Assembly: GCA_945875845.1 (NCBI GenBank)
Contig: CAMCMB010000023.1
Location: forward strand, 1-64,000
Direction of reading: 5' to 3'
Length of the DNA stretch: 64,000 bases
Source: Pirellula staleyi DSM 6068
Lineage (GTDB): Bacteria; Planctomycetota; Planctomycetia; Pirellulales; Pirellulaceae
Shown here: piece after piece, positions 31,283 to 41,022 of the stretch
Layout: each line of letters opens with the position of its first letter
Position numbering within the stretch: the stretch's first letter is position 1
Notes under the pieces: model-generated
What the model saw: the letters and a program-made list of their open reading frames with translations, nothing else
Told to the model about the DNA's origin: nothing
Database searches by the model: none
Translations under genes and position numbers: made by a program

Positions 31283-31972
31283 TTAAGTGGTTGCTCGTGA
31301 AGGGAGATCGTTGTTTGGAGTTCGCATTTGCTTCATGTAGTAACGCCAGTAAGGCGTTGGATTGATCAACAATTTTCCTGGTCCGCTGTAGACTCGGACG
31401 AATCCCTCGCCTGAGGTGAATCGTCCAAGATAGTTTTTGGTAGGCCTACGAATGCAGAATCCAACGTCTGCGGTTCGACAGACCACGTAATTGCCTTCCG
31501 CCACAAATTCCTGACCGGGTTGAAGAATCAGCTCTTCGATGGGTCCGCGGGTCGTGAGGACGACCTGCCCAAAGCCGCTGACCTTCGTTTGCAAGTAGAC
31601 CAAGCCTTCGCCAGCCCACAGACTGGTCAGCGTCCGCTCGCGATGAAACTTCACATCGACTGACCCTTCGGATGCCCAATAAATGCCACGCTCTAAAATC
31701 CATGACTCGCCGCGCATCTGCATAACGTGAAATCCGCCTAGAGATGACTCAAGCGTGATAATGCCTGTGCCTGTATAGGTTGGTCGGTAGACCGATTCGT
31801 CGGCCATCAGGGAACGAAGTATCCCACCGAACGACGGGATAAGTTTCGAATGGATGGAAATGTCACCGATCAGATAGCATAACGCCCCCGACTCAACTCG
31901 CACCATTTCATGTTGGAGGTGGATATCGACCCATCGCATGCCCTCCCGTTCGCAAACGTCGAATTTGGCCAT
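31283..31972 (-). CDS. AIM24-family protein
   Basis: A 229-residue protein made of a beta-rich AIM24/TIGR00266 fold. Seen: 'VRVESGALCYLIGDISIHSK', 'GEGLVYLQTKVSGFGQVVLTTRGPIEEL', 'GNYVVCRTADVGFCIR', and an ending 'GPGKLLINPTPYWRYYMKQM'. The yeast member is a mitochondrial protein; bacterial members are cytosolic and of unknown function, linked to membrane biogenesis by neighbours. Its ATG overlaps the previous stop by one base (TAATG), so translation is coupled. Confidence 0.87.
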   Translation of the reverse strand: MAKFDVCEREGMRWVDIHLQHEMVRVESGALCYLIGDISIHSKLIPSFGGILRSLMADESVYRPTYTGTGIITLESSLGGFHVMQMRGESWILERGIYWASEGSVDVKFHRERTLTSLWAGEGLVYLQTKVSGFGQVVLTTRGPIEELILQPGQEFVAEGNYVVCRTADVGFCIRRPTKNYLGRFTSGEGFVRVYSGPGKLLINPTPYWRYYMKQMRTPNNDLPSRATT

Positions 31973-32565
31973 TAGTGTTCCGAAGCCTCAGTCTTGATTT
32001 CCTTCGCCGGTTGTTGGCAGCGAATGCATGTTCGATAGGTCGATGATCGCTCATGCGTGACCATCGATTCGGTACCAAAGATATTGAACCCATTTTTCTG
32101 CAACCAAGTTCCGCCAGCGACGAAGACTAAAATTGCGAAGAAAAAACCAAACCACAACGTGGTGAAGTACCAAGCGAAAAGGCCGGCGACGAATGCGATG
32201 CCCAGCCAAAATGGCCAATAGCCGTCAACAGGTTCGGAATAGATAAGGGGAGCTTCTTTCTTCTCTTGCAGGCCGTCGCATACTCCACAGATCAACTTGC
32301 CGTAGTATCCGCAGTCTTGGTTGACACATTCGAGTTGAGGATCGGAGGGGAGAAGGCGTGCGCGGCAATGGAAACAATAGTAGTTCCGACACGTGGCGCA
32401 GTGGTAAGCGTCTGGGTCGACGGATGAGCCACAGATGGGACATTTGCCAACGTCGCCCCGCCTCTCTATTGGGTGATTCGGCGGTTCTTGAACCGCAGTT
32501 TCGCCCGACTTGTCGTATTCATTTACGATTGTCTCGTGCGTCGGAGTTTGGTTTTCAACCGTCAT
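31972..32565 (-). CDS. Zinc-ribbon membrane protein
   Basis: A 197-residue protein not assigned to a named family. Residues about 40-95 carry multiple CxxC pairs (CPICGSSVDPDAYHCATCRNYYCFHCRARL and ECVNQDCGYYGKLICGVC), enough for two or three zinc sites. Two closely spaced membrane segments follow (about 112-150), then a C-terminal CIRCQQP motif. ATG 32565 gives a sensible start (MTVENQTPTHETI); the longer open frame upstream has non-coding character. First gene of the unit with AIM24 and LapA. Perhaps a membrane-associated adaptor. Confidence 0.68.
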   Translation of the reverse strand: MTVENQTPTHETIVNEYDKSGETAVQEPPNHPIERRGDVGKCPICGSSVDPDAYHCATCRNYYCFHCRARLLPSDPQLECVNQDCGYYGKLICGVCDGLQEKKEAPLIYSEPVDGYWPFWLGIAFVAGLFAWYFTTLWFGFFFAILVFVAGGTWLQKNGFNIFGTESMVTHERSSTYRTCIRCQQPAKEIKTEASEH

Positions 32566-33194
32566 GACAAGTGCTTTCTGACGAATAACAATAGGGTGGG
32601 AATGGACAATTCGTTTGACGGCAGGTTTGCAATCGCAAACCGGGGTCGACGGTAGGATCAGCATTCGCGATCGCTTTGCCGTCGCACATCGGAATTTCGC
32701 CACTTCTGAGCTCTCGAAGTCGAACTCTGTGTTTAGGCGAGCAGTAGGTTGAAAGATACCTGTTAAAACGGAGGGTAGATTGAGACCCTTGTCCCGTCCA
32801 AATATCGGATCGGGACATTGGTCCCAATCACGTTTTGATAGTTTCCAGACAGCCGCTCGCCTTACAAATCGGATATTGTGGTGACCCTGATTCGAACCGT
32901 CAAGCGGATAGGATTCGGTCAAAAATAAGTTCCGAGTTTGTCCAACCGAGGTGGGCATCGCATCGTGGTTGCGGCACCGCTCCCAATCGTACCTGATTCA
33001 ACAGCAACTCGCTTTAACGCTCGCCAAACTGAAATGGCAGACGTCGTGGTTCCGTTACCGAAAGGAGGGCAAAACGGAATTATTTCCCCATAAAGCGGTC
33101 GAGGGGCGGTATCCTACGCCAAAGCAGTGCCATTTTATGCTAATTTGTACACCGCAGTTCCTTTCCTGTTTGTTTCGTTTTGAGGTTTTATCTT
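32566..33194. other. Divergent intergenic region
   Basis: No gene recognised in 629 bp; open frames here have no family resemblance. A hairpin with arms GTCCCGTCC and GGATCGGGAC (32791-32816) lies in the middle. It must carry promoters for the zinc-ribbon operon (left) and the DUF1559 gene (right). TGAGGT at about 33181 precedes the DUF1559 ATG as ribosome-binding site. Confidence 0.5.
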
Positions 33195-34169
33195 ATGATC
33201 GCATCCATCCGTCGGAGAAAAGGGTTCACTTTGGTAGAACTCTTGGTGGTGATAGCAATTATTGGGATTCTGGTAGGGCTGTTGTTGCCTGCGGTTCAAG
33301 CTGCGCGCGAAGCTGCCCGGCGAATGCAATGCTCAAACAATTTGAAACAGCTCGCGCTCGCGTGCCACAACTATGAAAGCGCCTTTCGAAGTTTCCCAGC
33401 GGGCGGGATTGTTACTTACGCTCCGGCGGTAACGGTAACGCCGGCAAACCACTGCAGGGTTGGGCAAGACAGAACTCAGGCACCGTGGACGGTTTTGATG
33501 CTCCCCTTCATCGAAGACAACAATCTGTACGCTCGATTCAATATGAATTTAAGGTTCACCGGTTCCTCCAACATTCCTGGCGACGTGCCGAACCGTGATC
33601 TCTTCCGGCTTAACAACAGCAAGTTTCAGTGTCCATCCGACCCGAATTCCACGTCCGCAGTCAACAACAGCAATTATCTCGGAGTTCAAGGAGGTGGACC
33701 TCCTACCGGAATTGGCGGACCTGCCTGTTCCACTCAATTGGCACAGCGAGTGTTCTTTCAGACGGGGATCTTCTACATAAATTCAAAAGTGCGTATGGGT
33801 GATATCACGGATGGAACCAGTAACACGTTCTGTATTGGAGAAAGCCGTTACATGCCAACCCCTAACATGCGTACCGATGGATTCCACGCGGGCTGGGCTT
33901 CGGCAGTGAAGGCGGACAATGCATTTGCTGTACCCGCAACTTTTGCAGGCGCGGTGCTGCAGATCAACGCTCAAAAGGCATGTGGAATTGGCGTTGCCGA
34001 TTGCTTTAACTTCGTGAGTCGGTTGTTTGGAAGCAACCATTCCGGAGGCTGCAACTTTGGAATGTGCGATGGCTCTGTTCAATTCGTAAGTCAGAACATC
34101 GACATCAATCTCTATAGGCAAGTGGCAAATCGAAACGATGGGCTTCCCGTCGGTAGTTTCCTCGAATAA
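33195..34169 (+). CDS. DUF1559 prepilin-like protein
   Basis: A 324-residue protein with a type III/IV prepilin N-terminus (MIASIRRRKGFTLVELLVVIAIIGILVGLLLPAVQAAREAARRMQC) and DUF1559 domain ending in the signature 'SNHSGGCNFGMCDGSVQFVSQNID..LYRQVANRNDG'. ATG 33195 has GAGG about ten bases upstream. Cysteines at the pilin-proximal helix and in 'FQCPSDPN' are typical of the family. Followed by a small lipoprotein 13 bases later, the usual pairing of DUF1559 genes in planctomycetes. Export machine unknown; it may use the 1.9-9.1 kb system. Confidence 0.93.
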   Translation: MIASIRRRKGFTLVELLVVIAIIGILVGLLLPAVQAAREAARRMQCSNNLKQLALACHNYESAFRSFPAGGIVTYAPAVTVTPANHCRVGQDRTQAPWTVLMLPFIEDNNLYARFNMNLRFTGSSNIPGDVPNRDLFRLNNSKFQCPSDPNSTSAVNNSNYLGVQGGGPPTGIGGPACSTQLAQRVFFQTGIFYINSKVRMGDITDGTSNTFCIGESRYMPTPNMRTDGFHAGWASAVKADNAFAVPATFAGAVLQINAQKACGIGVADCFNFVSRLFGSNHSGGCNFGMCDGSVQFVSQNIDINLYRQVANRNDGLPVGSFLE

Positions 34170-34182
34170 TAGTAAGGTACGA

Positions 34183-34584
34183 ATGAACTTAATTCAGAAG
34201 TCAGCGTTTTTTGTTTGCACTGCACTCAGCACTCTGTGCTTAGTTGGATGTGGTCAAGATGGTCCCGTACGATACTCTTTGAGCGGTACTGTATCCATGC
34301 CTGACGGCAAGCCAGTACCAGCAGGAGAAGTTAGTCTTGAACCGGATGGAACCGCAGGCAACCAAGGGCCAGCAACGACGGTACAGATCCGAGATGGAAA
34401 ATTCACTGCGCCGAGTGACCAAGGAGTCGTGGGTGGCAAATACATCGTTACGATTTCACCGTTCGACGGCGTCGCGTTTGGTGAATCGTTGCAGGGGAAA
34501 CCGCTAACGAAAACTCAACACGTTGAGAAAGTGGAATTCCCAAGCAAGAACTCAACTTACGATTTCAAAATCAATGTTAAGTAA
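34183..34584 (+). CDS. Small transthyretin-like lipoprotein
   Basis: A 133-residue lipoprotein with signal peptide and lipobox LVGC (near residue 20). The mature domain begins 'VRYSLSGTVSMPDGKPVPAGEVSLEPDG', the carboxypeptidase-regulatory/transthyretin-like beta sandwich common in planctomycete lipoproteins, and ends with 'YDFKINVK'. It follows the DUF1559 gene directly and is probably co-transcribed, so the two products may act together at the cell surface. No enzymatic motif seen. Confidence 0.82.
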   Translation: MNLIQKSAFFVCTALSTLCLVGCGQDGPVRYSLSGTVSMPDGKPVPAGEVSLEPDGTAGNQGPATTVQIRDGKFTAPSDQGVVGGKYIVTISPFDGVAFGESLQGKPLTKTQHVEKVEFPSKNSTYDFKINVK

Positions 34585-34681
34585 CCCAACGCAAGTGCGT
34601 CAAGACTTGCGGTGAACGGCGAGTAGGCCGAAACTCTTGACGAGTTTTGCTACCCGAAAACTATACTGGACGGTGTTTGCC

Positions 34682-37195
34682 ATGATGAATCAAGCTTCAA
34701 ACATTCTTACACGATTCCCGTTGATCGTGATCGCGTATTGTTGCTGTACGAATGTACTTGAAGCACAATCGGATTCCGATCCGAATGTTGTGAAGCTGGC
34801 ACAGTTCGAAAAGCATGTGCGGCCCGCTCTGACGAAATACTGTTTGGAATGCCACGCAACCAGTACGGAGGCCAACGGTGGATTGGTTCTCGATTCAAGA
34901 CATGGTTGGGAGGTGGGTGGCGATTCGGGTGAGGCCGTCGTGCCTGGAAGCCCTGACGAAAGTCGTCTTATGAAGGCGATTCGCTACAACGATCCGAAGT
35001 TGCAGATGCCTCCGGAAAAAAAGCTTCCACCGGATGTTGTTGCGATCTTTGAATCGTGGATTGCGGACGGTGCATTTGATCCTCGCATGGAGGAGCTACC
35101 GTCCACGAAAACTGCCCATGCTGGAAACTCAACCGAATCCAGCAAGCACTGGGCGTATCAACCTTTGCACGTGCCATCACCAGCTTTGCCGGATAAGAGT
35201 CCGGATGCGAATTCCATCGATTTTTTTGTGAACGAGAAATTGGAAGCGGCCGGTATCTCCGCTGCCCCCATGGCTGGTCGCCGCGACCAAATACGCCGGC
35301 TGTATTTCGATTTGACCGGTTTACCGCCAACCTCCCAAGAGATGAAAAGAATACTTGCGGCAGCCGATTTCGAAGTCGCCTACCGACAGAAAGTCGATGA
35401 CTTACTTGCGTCTCCTCACTATGGGGAAGCGGTAGCTCGACGCTGGATGGACGTCGCCCGATATGCGGAATCGGTAACTCTACGGGGTCTCGTTTTCAAG
35501 GAAGCGTGGCGATACCGAGACTATCTCGTGAAATCTTTTGGCCAGGATCGACCGTTCGATCAGATGATTCGGGAGCAGGTCGCGGGAGATCTTTTGCGAT
35601 CCGATGACTCGGAAGAGCGCTACATGCAGTTGGTAGCCACGAGCTTCCTCGCCATGGGGGATACCAATTTTGAAAAGCAAGATAAACAGCAACTCGAGAT
35701 GGACTATGTCGATGAGCAGTTAGATGTCATTGGACAGGCGTTTCTCGGACAGACTGTTGGCTGTGCCAGGTGCCATGATCACAAATTCGATCCGATCCCG
35801 ACCAAGGACTACTATGCTTTAGCAGGTATCTTCAAGTCGGCAGTTGCGCTGCGTCATTCCAACGTCTCCAATTGGATCGATCATCCACTGCCAATTCCTA
35901 AAGAAGAGGAGAAGCATTTTGAAGTATTGGAAACTGAGCTTAAAGAAGTAACTAAGGAGCTTGCGGCCAAGAAGAAGCAAGCGGCATCAGCAGCTAAAAC
36001 GGCGGAGTCAGCTAAGGCAGCACAGAGCAAGAAGGCAGCACAGAGCAAGTCTGATTCCGCTACCGCCCAAGACGGACCCAACGCCGCCTCTCGACCGGCA
36101 GCGATCGATTCGGGCTCGGATTTAAAAGCCAAGGCCGATGCCTTAGCTGAAGAAATTAAAGTGTTGGAGGCGCAACAAAAAGGACTACAAGAGAAGGTAG
36201 ATCTGCGGCCAAGATATTTAACCGTTGTTGAGGAACAACCACCAAAGGATATTGCCATTCATATTCGCGGCGACGTGCACAATCTTGGCGAAGTGGTACC
36301 TCGCGGATTTTTAACTGCGATCGAAATGAGTAAGCCAATGGGTATTCCGGAGGGGGGCAGCGGGCGGCTTGAGTTTGCGGAATGGATTTCGACTGCAAAC
36401 AATCCCTTGACCGCGCGAGTTTACGCAAACCGTGTCTGGTCATGGTTTTTGGGCCAAGGTATCGTGGATTCGGTGAACAATTTTGGAACAACAGGATCGA
36501 TTCCCTCTCATCCAGAGCTGCTCGATTGGCTCGCTTCGGAATTGGTTCGCAATCAGTGGTCGACCAAGAACTTGGTAAAGTTGATCGTTCTTTCCGATGC
36601 CTATCGAAGAAAAATCGACGATCCGCATCCTAGTGTTGCAGAATTGGATCCAGACAACCGTCTCTATTGGCGAGGGTCTCAGCGTCGACTGTCGGCTGAG
36701 GAGTTGCGAGACGCGATGTTGCAGGCAAGTGGTGAGCTCGATTTGGCGATTGGCGGTACGATCATGACTCCATCGACCAAGTCAGATGGCAATTACAAAC
36801 ATACGTCGAAACGGCGAAGCATTTACAATCCACTCTTTCGTAACTCACTTCCGGAACTGTTGGATGCGTTCGATTTTCCGAGCCCAGGTATCTCCGTGGG
36901 CCAACGGTCCCGAAGCACTGTTTCTACTCAAGCTTTAGTGCTGCTAAACAACGCTTGGGTGCATGCTCGGGCCAAAGCGTTGGCCGCGAGATTGCTACGG
37001 GAAAGTGAATACGCAGATCCGGTGGTTTGGAGTGGCTCCGCGTATCAAATTTGCTTTCAACGCACACCAAGTATCGAGGAACTAAGTATGTGCTTGGATT
37101 TTTTCGAACCCAAGGTCGAATCCAGGGTTCCAGAGCAACTTGAGCGTTTGGTTCACACACTTCTTGCCTCCCTCGATTTTCGTTATCTCGAATAG
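34682..37195 (+). CDS. Planctomycete cytochrome c protein (PSCyt1-DUF1549-DUF1553)
   Basis: An 837-residue exported protein. Signal-like N-terminus (NILTRFPLIVIAYCCCTNVLEAQ), then a PSCyt1 domain with heme motif CLECH and 'PGSPDESRLMKAIRY...MPPEKKLPP', a DUF1549 domain (FVNEKLEAAGIS...RRLYFDLTGLPPT), a second CARCH motif, and a C-terminal DUF1553 domain (NPLTARVYANRVWSWFLGQGIV). Between them is an Ala/Lys-rich coiled coil (about 410-490). It pairs with the following DUF1501 gene, the standard arrangement; such pairs are thought to act in extracellular polysaccharide breakdown, mainly by genome context. ATG 34682 is chosen over the TTG upstream. Confidence 0.92.
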   Translation: MMNQASNILTRFPLIVIAYCCCTNVLEAQSDSDPNVVKLAQFEKHVRPALTKYCLECHATSTEANGGLVLDSRHGWEVGGDSGEAVVPGSPDESRLMKAIRYNDPKLQMPPEKKLPPDVVAIFESWIADGAFDPRMEELPSTKTAHAGNSTESSKHWAYQPLHVPSPALPDKSPDANSIDFFVNEKLEAAGISAAPMAGRRDQIRRLYFDLTGLPPTSQEMKRILAAADFEVAYRQKVDDLLASPHYGEAVARRWMDVARYAESVTLRGLVFKEAWRYRDYLVKSFGQDRPFDQMIREQVAGDLLRSDDSEERYMQLVATSFLAMGDTNFEKQDKQQLEMDYVDEQLDVIGQAFLGQTVGCARCHDHKFDPIPTKDYYALAGIFKSAVALRHSNVSNWIDHPLPIPKEEEKHFEVLETELKEVTKELAAKKKQAASAAKTAESAKAAQSKKAAQSKSDSATAQDGPNAASRPAAIDSGSDLKAKADALAEEIKVLEAQQKGLQEKVDLRPRYLTVVEEQPPKDIAIHIRGDVHNLGEVVPRGFLTAIEMSKPMGIPEGGSGRLEFAEWISTANNPLTARVYANRVWSWFLGQGIVDSVNNFGTTGSIPSHPELLDWLASELVRNQWSTKNLVKLIVLSDAYRRKIDDPHPSVAELDPDNRLYWRGSQRRLSAEELRDAMLQASGELDLAIGGTIMTPSTKSDGNYKHTSKRRSIYNPLFRNSLPELLDAFDFPSPGISVGQRSRSTVSTQALVLLNNAWVHARAKALAARLLRESEYADPVVWSGSAYQICFQRTPSIEELSMCLDFFEPKVESRVPEQLERLVHTLLASLDFRYLE

Positions 37196-37205
37196 GTTGA
37201 AAACC

Positions 37206-38612
37206 ATGTTTGAAAATTCCATCAGTCGTCGACAATTGTTGCAACAGTCCGCCTGCGGATTTGGAGCAGTAGCTGCCAATGCAATGCTCGCTCGAACCGG
37301 GCTGGCCAACTCTTCGAGCGGTATTGTGGGAGCCCATCATGGTCCGAAGGCGAAACGAATCATTTTTCTGTTCATGTTCGGTGGAGTGAGTCAGGTTGAT
37401 TCATTTGATTACAAGCCGATATTGGCTGAACGCAACGGTGAAGTGCTGACGTTCAACGATGCTCGCCTGCTTGCAAAAACGGGGAAGCAAACCGAACAAA
37501 AGCTTTTGAATACGCCCTGGAAGTTTAAGCAATATGGACAATCGGGGCGGTGGGTATCCGAGTTGTTTCCGGGTATGGCAGAGCATGTAGACGACTTATG
37601 TTTTCTGCACGGTATGCATACCGAAGGAGTAGCTCACGGGCCAGCTACTTTGTTTCTGCATTGTGGTTCGACCAATATGACTCGACCTTCGATTGGCTCA
37701 TGGGTCAACTACGGGCTAGGTTCGGAGAACGAGAATTTGCCTGGATTCGTTTCGATCTCGCCACTCGGACCTGGAGGAGCTCGCAAATACGGTGCAGCAT
37801 TCTTACCCCCCAAGTTTCAAGGGACGCGGTTGGTATCCAACAAGAACGACAGTTTCTCCATCGATAGTTTAACTCGCAATGACGTTCCCATTTCCGAAGT
37901 CGCAAGGCAGGTTGAATTGCTGCAGCGATTGAATCGACAACAACTCGCTCAGCGTTCGAGTCACGATGCGGAATTGGAAGCTGCTCTTGCGTCACACGAA
38001 CTGGCCTGGCGAATGCAACAGATTGCGCCAGCGGTGTTGGACTGTTCGACAGAGACCACTGCGACTCAAAAGTTATACGGCATCGATAATCCGACGACCA
38101 AGGACTTTGGAGAAAAGTGTCTGCTTGCGAGGCGATTATGTGAGTCGGGAGTTCGCTTCGTTGAAGTGAACTATGGCGGAGATTCGGGCAACTGGGACCA
38201 GCATTCGGATTTGCCAAAGCATGCGGATCATGCGAGAGCGGTCGATCGACCGATCGCAGGCTTGCTGCAGGACCTCAAACAACGCGGATTGCTCGAAGAC
38301 ACAATCGTTTGGTGGGGAGGTGAATTTGGCCGAACTCCCTATTCCGAAGGAAAGGGCACAGGCCGCGATCATAATCCCGGCGGATTTACTGTTTGGGTTG
38401 CTGGCGGAGGATTCAAGTCGGGTTACGCTCATGGTGAGACCGACGAATTCGGATTTAGAGGTATCGAAGGTAGAGTTCACATGCACGATTTGCATGCCAC
38501 CTTGCTTCACCAGTTGGGTTTGGACCACAAGCGATTGACGTACAAGCATGCTGGACGTGACTTCCGTCTTACGGACGTTCACGGACATGTCGTGCATGAC
38601 ATTATCTCGTAA
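37206..38612 (+). CDS. DUF1501 protein with Tat signal
   Basis: A 468-residue exported protein with a Tat-type leader (SRRQLLQQSACGFGAVAANAMLA) and the DUF1501 fold, related to alkaline phosphatase/sulfatase-like enzymes: 'AKRIIFLFMFGGVSQVDSFDYKP' and 'WWGGEFGRTPYSEGKGTGRDHNPGGFTVW'. Metal-binding Asp/His residues typical of that superfamily are present (DSFD, GRDHN). It begins 10 bases after the cytochrome gene stop. Usually the second gene of the PSD1-DUF1501 pair; substrate unknown. Confidence 0.92.
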   Translation: MFENSISRRQLLQQSACGFGAVAANAMLARTGLANSSSGIVGAHHGPKAKRIIFLFMFGGVSQVDSFDYKPILAERNGEVLTFNDARLLAKTGKQTEQKLLNTPWKFKQYGQSGRWVSELFPGMAEHVDDLCFLHGMHTEGVAHGPATLFLHCGSTNMTRPSIGSWVNYGLGSENENLPGFVSISPLGPGGARKYGAAFLPPKFQGTRLVSNKNDSFSIDSLTRNDVPISEVARQVELLQRLNRQQLAQRSSHDAELEAALASHELAWRMQQIAPAVLDCSTETTATQKLYGIDNPTTKDFGEKCLLARRLCESGVRFVEVNYGGDSGNWDQHSDLPKHADHARAVDRPIAGLLQDLKQRGLLEDTIVWWGGEFGRTPYSEGKGTGRDHNPGGFTVWVAGGGFKSGYAHGETDEFGFRGIEGRVHMHDLHATLLHQLGLDHKRLTYKHAGRDFRLTDVHGHVVHDIIS

Positions 38613-38798
38613 TTCCGCGCTAACATCGGAAAGCTGCAGCGTCAGCAGGCGGTTCTCTGGCCAGAGTTCTCATGGGAAACGGACCCGGGAACAAGCGACT
38701 CTCGGTGTTACCAGCGCGTTGGCGGCCATCTGCTTGAAGCTTCGATTTGCTGTTATGATGGTTTTCGGTTGGCTATGGGGTAATTCAACGAGGTGGAA

Positions 38799-39977
38799 AT
38801 GAAGATCACTGCAATCGAAACGCTTGTTTGTCATGCTCGTATGCGCAATTGGATCTTTGTAAAAGTTCTTACCGACCAGCCGGGCTTGTTCGGCTGGGGC
38901 GAAGCCACGTTGGAATGGCATACTCGAAGCGTTGTCGGTGCGATTGAGGACGTGTCGCAGTTGCTGATTGGCGAAGATCCTACGCGCGTCGAGCATCTGT
39001 GGCAGATGATGTGGAGGCAGCATTTTTGGCACGGTAGCGGAATTGTTCGATCGACGGCCATCGCCGGTATCGATCTTGCGCTCTGGGATATCGTCGGTAA
39101 GCTTCATGGCGTCCCGTGTCACAAGCTTTGGGGAGGCCCGGTGCGCGATACCATCCGACTTTATTGCCACTTGGGTGGCGGGGACATGGAGAGCTTCTAT
39201 GAGACTCCGGTCGATAATGCGCGACGGTTTGCGGAGTTAGCCCAACAAGCGGTCGCCGATGGCTTCACTGCCTTCAAGTCGATGGCCGTGCCGTCCACCA
39301 TGCCGATCGAAGGGCTTAAACCGATCAAGGCGGCGGAGGCCTGCGTGGCTGCAATGCGTGAAGCGGTGGGTGACAATATCGATATCATGGTCGACTGCCA
39401 CGCACGTCCCTCCCCGGCGATGGGGATGCAATTCGCAAAAGCCCTCGAACCCTACGGTTTGTACTTTCTAGAAGAACCTTGCTGGCCCGAAAGTATCGAA
39501 GGATTGGCCGCCATCAACGCTGCGGTCTCCACCCCCATCGCAACCGGGGAACGAATGACACACCTGGCTGCGTTTCGAGACTTGTTCGCTCAACGCGGTT
39601 GCGAAATCTGTCAGTTGGACATCACCCATTGCGGCGGCTTCAGTGAGGCTCGGCGGGTGGCGGCCTTGGCGGATGCCTACCGCATCGCTTTGGCTCCGCA
39701 CAATCCACAAGGACCGGTTAGCACGGCAGCATCCATTGAGTTTGGCTTCTCTCAACCAAGTTACATTATTTGCGAGTCGGTGCATAACGATGTACCCTGG
39801 CGAGACGAAGTGGTCGAAGAAGGTTTTCAGCTCGATGCAGCCACACGTACCGTCACTGCCAACACGAAACCGGGGCTTGGAGTTACGATCAACGAAAGCG
39901 AAGTCCGCAAGCACCCGTTCCAGCAAGAATTGCTACAGCGAGTTTTCCATCGCGACGGTGGCGTCGGCGATTGGTAG
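38799..39977 (+). CDS. Enolase-superfamily sugar-acid dehydratase (galactonate dehydratase type)
   Basis: A 392-residue mandelate racemase/muconate lactonizing enzyme. Seen: capping domain (1-115), metal ligands in VDCHARP (the DxH signature of galactonate/mannonate dehydratases), LEEPCW and TGERM, and the catalytic His in APHNPQGPV. It should remove water from a hexonate or hexuronate-derived acid to give a 2-keto-3-deoxy acid. GAGG just before ATG 38799 supports this start. First gene of a four-gene sugar-acid operon; the downstream DapA-type aldolase fits as the next step. Exact substrate not determined. Confidence 0.87.
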   Translation: MKITAIETLVCHARMRNWIFVKVLTDQPGLFGWGEATLEWHTRSVVGAIEDVSQLLIGEDPTRVEHLWQMMWRQHFWHGSGIVRSTAIAGIDLALWDIVGKLHGVPCHKLWGGPVRDTIRLYCHLGGGDMESFYETPVDNARRFAELAQQAVADGFTAFKSMAVPSTMPIEGLKPIKAAEACVAAMREAVGDNIDIMVDCHARPSPAMGMQFAKALEPYGLYFLEEPCWPESIEGLAAINAAVSTPIATGERMTHLAAFRDLFAQRGCEICQLDITHCGGFSEARRVAALADAYRIALAPHNPQGPVSTAASIEFGFSQPSYIICESVHNDVPWRDEVVEEGFQLDAATRTVTANTKPGLGVTINESEVRKHPFQQELLQRVFHRDGGVGDW

Positions 39978-39983
39978 ACCAGT

Positions 39984-40051
39984 TTTTGACTCGCAAGCTG
40001 GAAGCTTACGCCACTCGTTTTTTTGACTCGCAAGCTGGAAGCTTACGCCAC
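39984..40051. repeat. GCAAGCTGGAAGCTT repeat, tandem copies
   Basis: Two exact 31-bp copies of TTTTGACTCGCAAGCTGGAA...CCAC (39984-40014 and 40021-40051) in direct order, period 37. They lie between the first and second genes of the sugar-acid operon, the only place where genes in that operon are separated. Confidence 0.9.
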
Positions 40052-40083
40052 TACCAAAAATTAGCATTGGAGACGTCCCAGTT

Positions 40084-41013
40084 ATGGCAACACCTGAAAA
40101 CGAACTATTGCACGGCGTCCTGCCGGTTCTGCATACGCCGTTCCATGACGATTACTCCATCGACCGAACCACACTGGAACGGGAAATCGACTGGGCCTTT
40201 CAAACAGGCGCAGATGGCGTTGTCATTGCGATGGTCAGCGAGATTCTGCGGTTGGGTTATCATGGTCGTCGAGAGCTGGCTTCATTCGTCTGCCAAGCCG
40301 TGCAAGGTCGCGGGTTCACCGTGATCAGTGTCGGCGCAGAGAGTATCCGCGAGGCGTTGGAGTTTGCCAGTCATGCCCAAGATCTGGGCGCCAGTGCCGT
40401 TATGGCGATTCCTCCTGTTGCAACTTTATTGAACGGAGCCAAGACGAGCGAGTACTTCGCCGCAATAGCGCGAGGAATTTCTATTCCACTGGTTGTGCAA
40501 GATGCTTCGAGTTACGTTGGTGCTGCCATTGACTTGGCTGTCTATCGTAAGCTGCTCGACGAGTTTGGCGAGCAACGCATTTTTTTCAAACCCGAAGCGA
40601 TTCCGCTGGGACCAAATCTGTCGAAGCTCCGAGATGCTAGCAACGGCAAGGCGAGAATCTTTGAAGGCTCGGGTGGTATCAACCTTGTTGACTGTTACCG
40701 ACGAGGGATTGTGGGAACAATGCCCGGCACGGACTTATTGGATGGCATCGTCGCATTGTGGCGAGCCCTCCAGGCCGGTGACGAAGAGAGCATTTATCGG
40801 TTATCATTGCCGATCTGCGCGATGACCGCATTGCAGCTCCAAGCAGGCCTCGACGGCTTCTTGGCAATCGAGAAATATTTGATGAAACAACGCGGTTTGT
40901 TCTTGAACACGCTGCAGATCCAACCTTGTGGCTGGCAGCTTGATAATGAAACGACGGCGGAAGTTGACCGGCTCTTTCAGTTGCTCCAAAGGCAACTCCC
41001 ATACACGGACTAG
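40084..41013 (+). CDS. DapA-family aldolase
   Basis: A 309-residue TIM-barrel enzyme of the dihydrodipicolinate synthase/N-acetylneuraminate lyase family. Lys169 in IFFKPEA is the Schiff-base lysine; the GxxGE-like motif near the N-terminus is replaced by 'AMVSEILRL'. The usual Tyr-Asn-x-Pro loop reads VVQDASSY, so the pathway differs from DapA. With a dehydratase upstream and a transporter downstream it most likely cleaves a 2-keto-3-deoxy sugar acid to pyruvate and an aldehyde. ATG 40084; the frame upstream passes through the repeat and is not used. Confidence 0.82.
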   Translation: MATPENELLHGVLPVLHTPFHDDYSIDRTTLEREIDWAFQTGADGVVIAMVSEILRLGYHGRRELASFVCQAVQGRGFTVISVGAESIREALEFASHAQDLGASAVMAIPPVATLLNGAKTSEYFAAIARGISIPLVVQDASSYVGAAIDLAVYRKLLDEFGEQRIFFKPEAIPLGPNLSKLRDASNGKARIFEGSGGINLVDCYRRGIVGTMPGTDLLDGIVALWRALQAGDEESIYRLSLPICAMTALQLQAGLDGFLAIEKYLMKQRGLFLNTLQIQPCGWQLDNETTAEVDRLFQLLQRQLPYTD

Positions 41014-41022
41014 AGGCCTTGC

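Noticed and set aside
32880-32900. GATTCGAAC-like stretch resembling a tRNA T-loop
   Set aside because: No acceptor stem, anticodon arm or D-arm can be built around it.
39971-40083. In-frame upstream extension of the DapA-type gene
   Set aside because: The added residues come from the tandem repeat; ATG 40084 matches the family start.
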